Source of the DNA: Minisyncoccota bacterium
GTDB taxonomy: Bacteria; Patescibacteriota; Minisyncoccia; Minisyncoccales; CG1-02-41-26
Direction of reading: 5' to 3'
Assembly: GCA_028712605.1 (NCBI GenBank)
Contig: JAQTPV010000026.1
Span: forward strand, 1-11,430
Length of the DNA stretch: 11,430 bases
The position numbers and the translations under genes are program-made. This document shows, piece after piece, positions 6,224 to 11,430 of this stretch. The notes beneath the pieces are model-generated. The model made no database searches. It was not told the origin of the DNA and saw only the letters and a list, made by a program, of their open reading frames with translations. Each line of letters opens with the position of its first letter. Within the stretch, counting starts at the first letter, position 1.

Positions 6224-6673
6224 TTATCTCTCACCCTCTACCACCATTAATTTGATTTGCGCTTCTAGGCCGTGCTCAAACTGAATTTTGACAGGGTATT
6301 CCCCTATTTCTTTTATGTCTTCTTCAAGTTCTATTTGGGCTCTCTTAATATTATAGCCTAGTTCTTTGAGCCTGGCGGCAATTTTAGCGGAGCTCACTTT
6401 TTCAAATAATTGCCCCTTATCCCCTATTTTTATCGGCATCTCAACTTCTAGATCCTCCATTTTAGCAGCTAGCTCCCCTGTTCTTTTAAGCTCTCCTTCG
6501 GCAGCTTCAGCTTGTATAGCTTTTTGATTTTGAGCCCATTCAGTAGTTTCTAAATTAGCAGCCCTGGCTAAGCCATTCTTGATTAAATAATTTCTAGCAT
6601 AGCCATCAGATACTTCTTTGAGATCAAATTTTTTTCCTATCTTATCAATGTTTTTCAAAAGTATTACTTTCAT
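6224..6673 (-). CDS. rplI: 50S ribosomal protein bL9
   Basis: bL9 binds 23S rRNA near the L1 stalk with its N-terminal domain and reaches away from the ribosome through a long helix. The 149-aa length is standard. The N-terminal signature MKVILLKNIDKIGKKFDLKE and DGYARNYLIKNGLA is unmistakable. Residues about 42-75 form the Ala/Glu/Lys-rich connecting helix, and 76-146 the C-terminal domain (GQLFEKVSSAKIAARLKELG, EIGEYPVKIQFE). AGAGGG lies about 6 nt upstream of the ATG as Shine-Dalgarno, and a near-consensus promoter overlaps the end of the peptidase gene upstream. It is isolated from the usual rpsF-ssb-rpsR partners. bL9 is reported missing from several CPR lineages, so its presence is taxonomically useful if the host assignment is right. 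Confidence 0.97.
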   Translation of the reverse strand: MKVILLKNIDKIGKKFDLKEVSDGYARNYLIKNGLARAANLETTEWAQNQKAIQAEAAEGELKRTGELAAKMEDLEVEMPIKIGDKGQLFEKVSSAKIAARLKELGYNIKRAQIELEEDIKEIGEYPVKIQFEHGLEAQIKLMVVEGER

Positions 6674-6696
6674 ATTTTCCCTCTTAATAATGACTT

Positions 6697-6725
6697 ATTA
6701 TAGCAAATTATTGCTGTCCTTTCAA
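6697..6725 (-). promoter_or_regulatory. Promoter of rplI (TTGAAA-N17-TATAAT)
   Basis: On the minus strand the -35 TTGAAA is at 6725-6720, followed by a 17-bp spacer and a perfect -10 TATAAT at 6702-6697. Transcription would begin near 6690, leaving about a 16-nt leader containing AGAGGG before the rplI ATG at 6673. The -35 and most of the spacer lie inside the last codons of the S41 peptidase gene, so rplI (and perhaps pyrG) can be expressed independently of the tRNA-peptidase transcript. Confidence 0.7.
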
Positions 6726-7967
6726 AACCTCTAGGGCTTTTTCTAGTGTTGGGTCACCCCCTTCTTTTTGGTCTGGTTCTACTTTAATATCAGGCTCAAG
6801 CCCTTTTTCATCAATTAAATTTTCCTTGGGGGTTAACCAATGAGCTACTGTTACCTTGATAGAGGCCTCGTTGGATAAATTAATTTGTTCCTGCACTGAT
6901 CCCTTGCCGAAAGATTTTACCCCGATGAGCTTACTTTGATTTTGGTCTCTTAGGGCTCCAGCTAAAATCTCGGAGGCCGAAGCTGACCCTTCATTAATTA
7001 AAACAACTGTTGGGTATTTCTTAAATATGGAAGGGCCCTCGGATTTATAAACTATCCGGCTATCTTTACCACCACTATCCTGTATAACAACCGTTTGCCC
7101 TCTTTCTACGAACCAACCAGCTACGTATTGGGCTACTTCTAAATAGCCGCCCGGGTTATTTCTGACATCAACGATAATTTTTTTAGTCTTGGCATTAAGA
7201 ATTTCATTGGCTGCCTTTTGAAATTCAGTGGGCAGAATTTCATTGAACTGATAAATTTTAATGATAGCTACATCGTCCCTGGTTTCTAATTCCAAGGTAG
7301 GGATCTTGATGACCTGGCGTTTAATTTTAAATTCTTTATTTTCAGTCCAGCCGGCTCTTTCTATCAGCAAAGTGACTTCTGTACCGCTTTGACCTCTAAT
7401 AAGGCGGGCGGCCTCATCTACTGCTAAATCCAAAGTGTATTTGTCATCAATTTTTAAGATTTTATCGCCAGCTTTCAGGCCGGCTTTATCGGCTGGGCTA
7501 TCCTTAAATGGCGAAATCGCCACCAATTGCCCATCTTTGATGCCTACGACCATACCGATACCTTCGTACTTGCCTGATAGCTCCTCTTTGAATTCTTGCG
7601 ATTGGGTAGGGGTGAAAAAAGAAGTATAAGGGTCATCAACCGAGGCAATCATACCAGATATAGCCCCATAAACCATTTTTTGGTAGTCAATCTTATCTTT
7701 TTTCAGGAAGTTTTTTTCTAATTGTCGCCAAGCCTCCCAAAAAATAGAAAAGTCTACCGTGGAAGTGGCGTTAACCCGAGAGTTAATTATTTTTTTTGAG
7801 GAAGTAGTAACGCCATCAGGTATACCTAAGTCGGTGTTAATGATTTGGGCCGGCGGGGTCCCCAGAACATTTTTTTCGCCTATTTGTAGGCCGATTTTGT
7901 AACTAAAAAACGAGCTCCCTACGATCAGCAACAAGAAAATTATTACGATGAGTACATTTTTTTTCAT
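6708..7967 (-). CDS. S41 family C-terminal processing peptidase (CtpA/Tsp type)
   Basis: A membrane-anchored serine endopeptidase that trims or degrades exported proteins from their C-termini. The 419-aa protein has an N-terminal signal anchor (residues about 4-22, VLIVIIFLLLIVGSSFF), a helical segment with WEAWRQLEKNF and DDPYTSFFTP, and a PDZ domain (about 132-205) with GIGMVVGIKDGQ and DSPADKAGLKAGDKILKIDD. The protease core is about 215-395. The catalytic dyad is Ser330 in NEGSASASEILAGAL and Lys355 in KSFGKGSVQ, 25 residues apart as in the family. RNNPGGYLE is also typical. Targets cannot be read from the sequence. The ATG lies only 7 nt after the tRNA-Lys 3' end, without a Shine-Dalgarno, so the message may be produced by tRNA processing. 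rplI follows after 34 nt. Confidence 0.95.
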   Translation of the reverse strand: MKKNVLIVIIFLLLIVGSSFFSYKIGLQIGEKNVLGTPPAQIINTDLGIPDGVTTSSKKIINSRVNATSTVDFSIFWEAWRQLEKNFLKKDKIDYQKMVYGAISGMIASVDDPYTSFFTPTQSQEFKEELSGKYEGIGMVVGIKDGQLVAISPFKDSPADKAGLKAGDKILKIDDKYTLDLAVDEAARLIRGQSGTEVTLLIERAGWTENKEFKIKRQVIKIPTLELETRDDVAIIKIYQFNEILPTEFQKAANEILNAKTKKIIVDVRNNPGGYLEVAQYVAGWFVERGQTVVIQDSGGKDSRIVYKSEGPSIFKKYPTVVLINEGSASASEILAGALRDQNQSKLIGVKSFGKGSVQEQINLSNEASIKVTVAHWLTPKENLIDEKGLEPDIKVEPDQKEGGDPTLEKALEVLKGQQ

Positions 7968-7974
7968 ATGTTGA

Positions 7975-8045
7975 TGCCCCCGGCAGGAATCGAACCCGCA
8001 TCAGCTCCTTAAAAGGGAGTTGCTTTACCATTAAGCTACGGGGGC
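7975..8045 (-). tRNA. tRNA-Lys (anticodon UUU)
   Basis: A 71-nt cloverleaf on the minus strand. The acceptor GCCCCCG pairs with CGGGGGC over 7 bp. The D arm is GCTT/AAGC with loop AATGGTA. The anticodon arm is ACTCC/GGAGC with loop CTTTTAA, and the anticodon UUU is at 8013-8011. The variable loop is TGAT. The T arm is GCGGG/CCTGC (one G-U) with loop TTCGATT. The discriminator is A at 7975. CCA is not encoded (TCA follows), so it must be added after processing. Position 27-43 is an A-C mismatch, partly compensated by a possible A26-U44 pair. A 11-bp hairpin overlaps its first two bases upstream, and the S41 peptidase ATG follows 7 nt downstream. Confidence 0.95.
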
Positions 8046-8069
8046 CAAAGCCAAGCTGTTGGCTTTGGC
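8044..8069 (-). other. Hairpin 3 of ladder, flush with the tRNA 5' end
   Basis: Perfect 11-bp inverted repeat, GCCAAAGCCAA (8044-8054) and TTGGCTTTGGC (8059-8069), with a 4-nt loop. The two outermost bases (8044-8045) are the first two bases of tRNA-Lys, so the hairpin and the acceptor stem compete for them. No T tract follows, so it is not a standard terminator. It could affect RNase P cleavage of the precursor. Confidence 0.7.
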
Positions 8070-8113
8070 GGGCAGTTTAGGCGGAGCTCCTGCGGAGCCG
8101 TTAAAAACTGCCC
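8070..8113 (-). other. Hairpin 2 of ladder, with nested inner stem
   Basis: Perfect 9-bp arms GGGCAGTTT (8070-8078) and AAACTGCCC (8105-8113) enclose a second stem, GCTCC (8086-8090) and GGAGC (8094-8098), with a 3-nt loop. GCGGAG is repeated at 8081-8086 and 8092-8097. It directly abuts hairpin 3 with no base between them. Confidence 0.7.
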
Positions 8114-8117
8114 AGGG

Positions 8118-8146
8118 GCTGACTTTTTCTTTTAGAAAAAGTCAGC
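8118..8146 (-). other. Hairpin 1 of ladder, downstream of dnaJ
   Basis: Perfect 13-bp inverted repeat, GCTGACTTTTTCT (8118-8130) and AGAAAAAGTCAGC (8134-8146), with a 3-nt loop. It starts 23 nt after the dnaJ stop and ends 4 nt before hairpin 2. The five Ts lie inside the arms rather than after a GC-rich stem, so it may protect the dnaJ 3' end or act as a partial terminator in either direction. Bases 8147-8169 hold nothing else I can name. Confidence 0.7.
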
Positions 8147-8169
8147 TACATAATCTTCTTTATATTCTT

Positions 8170-9261
8170 TTACAGCCCCTCTTCTTTTAGTCTTGTTAAT
8201 ATTTCTCTTTGCCTTTTTGTTAACTTTTTGGGAGTTTTTATAAGAAGCTCTGCGTACATATCTCCCCTGCCCCAACCGTTGAAATGAGGGATACCTTTCC
8301 CGCCAACTCTAAAAATCTTACCAGATTCCATACCAGAGGGTACTTTGAGCAAAACAGTCTTGTTTTCAATGGTGGGTACTGCTACTTCTCCTCCTAAGGC
8401 GGCTTCAGCAAAACTGACAAATAAACTAGTGAATAAATCGTCACCCTTTCTGTCAAAGAGAGGGTGCTTATTAACGCTTACTTTAATATATAAATCACCT
8501 GTCTTACCGCTTCTTTTCCCGGCGTCGCCCTTGCCATCTATTTTAATGATTTGGCCGTTATCTACTCCGGCTGGAATGAATACCTCCACTTGCCCCTCTT
8601 CTTTTACTCGGCCTTCGCCCTTGCAAACATTGCATGGTTTTTCTGGCACACGACCCTCACCTTTGCATTCTGGGCAAGTGATTACTCTGGTAATAGTGCC
8701 CAGGATTGTTTTTTGCATCTGTTGAACCTGTCCTGTGCCTCGACAGCTGAAACATTCTTTTACGTTAGTGCCTGGTTCAGCCCCGTTACCGTCGCACCTA
8801 TCACAAGCTACAAATTTGCCAAAGTTAATTCTTTTATTTAGTCCTTTTAGGGTATCCTCTAAATCAACTGCAACATTAATTTCTAAATCCCTTCCTTTAT
8901 TGGGGTGACGCTTGCCTTTTGGAGAACCTCCTCCAAAAAAATCACCGAATAAATCTTCAAAATTAAGGCCGTTAAAATCAAAAGCTCCGCCCTGGCCAGT
9001 TTGCCAGAAGGAGTTAAAATCAAAGCCTGGCCCATTCTGCCCAAAACCATTTTGGCCCTCAAAGACATGGCCAAATTGGTCGTATTGCCTCCTTTTCTCT
9101 TCGTTACCCAAAATCTGATAAGCCTCGTTGATCTCCTTGAATTTTTTTTCATCGCCTCCTTTATCGGGATGATGCTGATGAGCTAACTTTCTGTAGGCTT
9201 TCTTTATATCCTCTTGGGAAGCATTTTTTGATATCCCAAGGATGGAATAATAATCGGCCAT
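8170..9261 (-). CDS. dnaJ: Chaperone DnaJ (Hsp40, type I)
   Basis: Co-chaperone that delivers unfolded proteins to DnaK and stimulates its ATPase. The 363-aa protein has all type I parts in order: the J domain (residues 3-67) with HPD at 31-33 and KFKEINEAYQIL; a Gly/Phe-rich linker (about 68-113, FGQNGPGFDFN to FGDFFGGG); a zinc domain with four CxxCxGxG repeats (Cys 153/156, 170/173, 196/199, 210/213); and the C-terminal beta domains (about 223-345) ending in TPKKLTKRQREILTRL. Its ATG is 14 nt after the dnaK stop, in the usual grpE-dnaK-dnaJ order, so it is almost certainly co-transcribed. No Shine-Dalgarno is visible. Three hairpins follow before tRNA-Lys. Confidence 0.98.
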   Translation of the reverse strand: MADYYSILGISKNASQEDIKKAYRKLAHQHHPDKGGDEKKFKEINEAYQILGNEEKRRQYDQFGHVFEGQNGFGQNGPGFDFNSFWQTGQGGAFDFNGLNFEDLFGDFFGGGSPKGKRHPNKGRDLEINVAVDLEDTLKGLNKRINFGKFVACDRCDGNGAEPGTNVKECFSCRGTGQVQQMQKTILGTITRVITCPECKGEGRVPEKPCNVCKGEGRVKEEGQVEVFIPAGVDNGQIIKIDGKGDAGKRSGKTGDLYIKVSVNKHPLFDRKGDDLFTSLFVSFAEAALGGEVAVPTIENKTVLLKVPSGMESGKIFRVGGKGIPHFNGWGRGDMYAELLIKTPKKLTKRQREILTRLKEEGL

Positions 9262-9275
9262 AATTTTTAGTATTT

Positions 9276-11162
9276 TTAAGGTTGTTCTTTATATTCCCCT
9301 TCTTCTGCCTCTGGCTTATTGGGTGGAGTCTGATCGTTATTGGGGCTTGCCTGTTGCTGCTGGTTCTTATACATAGCCTCGCCGATCTTTTGGGCTGCTT
9401 GCGACAACTCAGCGGTTTTGGCTTTAATGCTTTCCATATTATCACCTTCTTTTACTTTTTTCAAATCCTCAATTTTGGCCTCCACGTCTTTTTTGAGGTC
9501 CGGATTAACCTTATCAGCTATATCTCGGAGAGTCTTTTCAGTGGTATAAATTAAATTGTCAGCAATATTTTTAGCTTCAATAAACTCTTTCTTTTTAGCG
9601 TCTTGGGCAGCGTGCATTTCAGCATCCTTTTTCATTTTTTCTACCTCTTCCTTAGAGAGGCCTGTGGAGCCTTCAATTTTGATAGATTGGGATTTGCTTG
9701 TTGCTTTATCTTTTGCTGAAACATTCAAAATACCGTTGGCGTCTATGTCAAAAGTTACCTCAACTTGAGGGATACCTCTTGGGGCTGGCGGGATGCCATC
9801 CAAAATAAACCGACCGAGGGTTTTGTTATCTTGGGCCATTGGCCGTTCTCCTTGCAAGACATGGATTTCTACTGATGGCTGGCCATCAGAAGCCGTAGAG
9901 AAGACCTGGCTTTTAGAAGTAGGGACGGTTGTATTTTTAGGGATCAAAATAGTGTTTACGGCCCCTAAGGTTTCAATACCCAAGCTAAGTGGCGTAACAT
10001 CTAATAATAAAACATCCCTGACATCTCCTTGCAAAATCCCTCCCTGAACAGCCGCCCCAATAGCCACCACCTCATCAGGATTAATTTCTTTGTTAGGCTC
10101 TTTACCGCCAAAGAATTTTTTAATTTCCTCCTGGATTTTAGGCATTCTTGTCTGGCCCCCTACCAAAACAATCTCTTCAATATCAGCAGGTTTGAGTTTA
10201 ATTTCATCCAAGGCCTGTCTTAAAAGCCCCATGGACTTATCAATATACTGACCCACCATATTTTCCAATTGAGCCCTGGTTAGCTTGATGAGCAGGTGTT
10301 TGGGGCCAGAAGCATCAGAGGTGATAAAGGGTAGATTAATTTCAGTTTCCATGCTCGTGGAAAGTTCAATTTTAGCTCTTTCGGCCGCCTCCTTAATTCT
10401 TTGTAAAGCTAAAGTATCCTTGGAAAGGTCTATACCTTGTCCTTTCTTAAATTCAGCGGCTATCCAGTCCATTATCTTTTGGTCAAAGTCGTCTCCGCCC
10501 AAATGAGTATCTCCACCCGTGGCCTTGACTTCAATAGTGTCTTCGGAAACTTCAAGTATGGAGATATCAAAAGTGCCTCCGCCGAAATCATAAACTACAA
10601 TTTGATGATTTTTCTTTTTATTTAAGCCATAGGCTAAAGCCGCTGCCGTCGGTTCGTTGATGACCCGGGAAACCTTTAAGCCAGCAATTTCCCCAGCCAC
10701 CTTTGTGGCCTTTCTTTGGGCATCATCAAAGTAAGCTGGGCAAGTGATAATAGCTTCTTCAATTTTTTCTCCTATTTTATCTTCAGCGTCCTGTTTTAAC
10801 TTTTGGAGAATCATCGCTGAAATCTCCATGGGGGTTAACCAGCCCTCTCCCATCTTAACCTCTACAGACCCATCTTGTCTTTCTCTGATTTCGTAAGGCA
10901 AAAGAGCCTTGTCTTTCTGTACTTCAGGGTCGGAATAGCGTCTGCCGATCAAACGCTTAATGGAAAAAATAGTATTTTGGGCGTTAGTGATGGCTTGTCG
11001 TTTAGCGATTACGCCAACCAGCCGTTCATTGTTTTTAGTTAATGAAACTACTGATGGTGTAGTTCGTCCCCCTTCTTTATTTTCAATTATTTTAGGGCTA
11101 CCAGCTTCTATAATAGCCATAGCCGAATTTGTTGTTCCTAGATCAATGCCTAATATTTTCAT
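9276..11162 (-). CDS. dnaK: Chaperone DnaK (Hsp70)
   Basis: ATP-driven chaperone for nascent and stress-unfolded proteins, working with DnaJ and the exchange factor GrpE. The 628-aa length is normal. The nucleotide-binding domain (residues 1 to about 380) shows phosphate loop 1 IDLGTTNS (6-13), INEPTAAALAYGL (168-180), VYDFGGGTFDIS (190-201) and IVLVGGQTRMPKIQ (331-344). The interdomain linker is VLLLDVTP (384-391), followed by the substrate-binding beta domain (about 392-500, with QGERPMAQDNKTLG and FDIDANGILNVSAKDK). The helical lid has a disordered Gln/Pro/Glu-rich tail ending YKEQP. The ATG choice gives MKILGIDLGTTNS, matching the family start. No Shine-Dalgarno is seen. It lies 79 nt after grpE. 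Confidence 0.99.
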   Translation of the reverse strand: MKILGIDLGTTNSAMAIIEAGSPKIIENKEGGRTTPSVVSLTKNNERLVGVIAKRQAITNAQNTIFSIKRLIGRRYSDPEVQKDKALLPYEIRERQDGSVEVKMGEGWLTPMEISAMILQKLKQDAEDKIGEKIEEAIITCPAYFDDAQRKATKVAGEIAGLKVSRVINEPTAAALAYGLNKKKNHQIVVYDFGGGTFDISILEVSEDTIEVKATGGDTHLGGDDFDQKIMDWIAAEFKKGQGIDLSKDTLALQRIKEAAERAKIELSTSMETEINLPFITSDASGPKHLLIKLTRAQLENMVGQYIDKSMGLLRQALDEIKLKPADIEEIVLVGGQTRMPKIQEEIKKFFGGKEPNKEINPDEVVAIGAAVQGGILQGDVRDVLLLDVTPLSLGIETLGAVNTILIPKNTTVPTSKSQVFSTASDGQPSVEIHVLQGERPMAQDNKTLGRFILDGIPPAPRGIPQVEVTFDIDANGILNVSAKDKATSKSQSIKIEGSTGLSKEEVEKMKKDAEMHAAQDAKKKEFIEAKNIADNLIYTTEKTLRDIADKVNPDLKKDVEAKIEDLKKVKEGDNMESIKAKTAELSQAAQKIGEAMYKNQQQQASPNNDQTPPNKPEAEEGEYKEQP

Positions 11163-11241
11163 AATTTCAAATTAACAATCAGATAGATCAATAAATTAAC
11201 AAATTGCGTTAAATTATTAAAATACCTAATTGCTACGAATT
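11163..11241 (-). promoter_or_regulatory. grpE-dnaK spacer with a 10-bp direct repeat; no CIRCE
   Basis: This 79-nt AT-rich spacer holds two copies of TTGTTAATTT (minus strand; 11178-11169 and 11202-11193) with starts 24 bp apart. They may be part of a promoter or a regulator site. I see no CIRCE element (TTAGCACTC-N9-GAGTGCTAA) and no clear -35/-10 pair or Shine-Dalgarno here. Heat-shock control elements, if any, would be upstream of grpE outside the window. Confidence 0.3.
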
Positions 11242-11430
11242 TCATTTTGATACTTTTACTTTACTTGGCCTTAAGACTTTGCCGTTTAGTAGATAACCTT
11301 TTTCCATCACCTCTATAACGGTTTCCCCTTGAGAGCCATCTTGATCTTCTTGCATAACGGCCTCATGATAAACAGGGTCGAATTTTTTACCCAGGGAATC
11401 TATTTCATCAATCCCCTGCTCTTTTAAGAA
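11242..11430 (-). CDS. grpE: GrpE nucleotide exchange factor, C-terminal end
   Basis: GrpE releases ADP from DnaK and so resets its cycle. Only the last 62 residues and the TGA stop (11244-11242) are in the window; the gene continues past the right edge. The visible part is the C-terminal beta-wing domain: QGIDEIDSLGKKFDPVYHEAV (family pattern G...F.P..HEAV), then ETVIEVMEKGYLLNGKVLRP and SKVKVSK at the end (family pattern GTV..V...GY...RVLRPA.V.V). Its place before dnaK and dnaJ on the same strand supports the call. The family's final Ala in RPA is Ser here. A start codon cannot be placed. Confidence 0.93.
   Translation of the reverse strand, partial: FLKEQGIDEIDSLGKKFDPVYHEAVMQEDQDGSQGETVIEVMEKGYLLNGKVLRPSKVKVSK

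Noticed and set aside
8345..9186. Several plus-strand ORFs of 60-126 codons opposite dnaJ, and a minus-strand frame-shifted ORF at 8883-9152
   Set aside because: They overlap the well-supported dnaJ in other frames and encode low-complexity peptides with no recognisable domain.
9161..9554. ORFs overlapping the dnaK 3' end on both strands
   Set aside because: They are shadows of the repetitive Gln/Pro/Glu tail and lid of dnaK, with no ribosome site or family signature.
1..11430. CRISPR array, insertion sequence, prophage or toxin-antitoxin pair
   Set aside because: No regularly spaced repeats, transposase or toxin-like motifs were found. The only recombinase is Xer-like, without phage neighbours or visible attachment duplications.

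Overview
The window looks like chromosome of a bacterium of the Candidate Phyla Radiation (Patescibacteria, Parcubacteria-like). This is inference from gene style and order: compact housekeeping genes, many starts without a Shine-Dalgarno sequence, tiny single-helix membrane proteins between genes, rpmA without rplU beside it, and a CTP synthase with a variant regulatory loop. UGA acts as a normal stop (murG, xer and grpE end with TGA), so the recoded-UGA lineages (Gracilibacteria/SR1) are unlikely. There is no prophage, insertion sequence or CRISPR array.

Plus strand, 1-4516: the C-terminal two thirds of murG (lipid II synthesis) overlaps gltX (glutamyl-tRNA synthetase) by ATGA and is followed at once by a small gene for an exported protein of unknown function. 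A noncoding segment (2658-2790) then holds a sigma70-like promoter with a palindrome in its spacer and a 28-bp dif-like site with perfect 11-bp outer inverted repeats. These sit directly before a complete XerC/D-type tyrosine recombinase gene. A 48-codon ORF for a membrane peptide lies on the minus strand next, divergent from rpmA (ribosomal protein bL27). rpmA is followed by a long RNA-directional hairpin, a 44-aa membrane peptide with a strong Shine-Dalgarno and TTG start, and an intrinsic terminator that reaches into the end of pyrG.

Minus strand, 11430-4505, read right to left: the C-terminus of grpE, then dnaK and dnaJ (the Hsp70 chaperone set); a ladder of three nearly contiguous hairpins; tRNA-Lys(UUU); a C-terminal-processing S41 peptidase starting 7 nt after the tRNA; rplI (bL9) with its own TTGAAA-N17-TATAAT promoter inside the end of the peptidase gene; and pyrG (CTP synthase). 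The two gene sets converge near 4500.

Most genes are ordinary core functions. What deserves a second look is noncoding: the dif-like site beside the recombinase gene (a possible self-contained chromosome-dimer resolution module), the hairpin ladder flush with the tRNA, the nearly leaderless peptidase message made if the tRNA is excised, and the two tiny membrane proteins around rpmA. No clearly new multi-gene system is visible.
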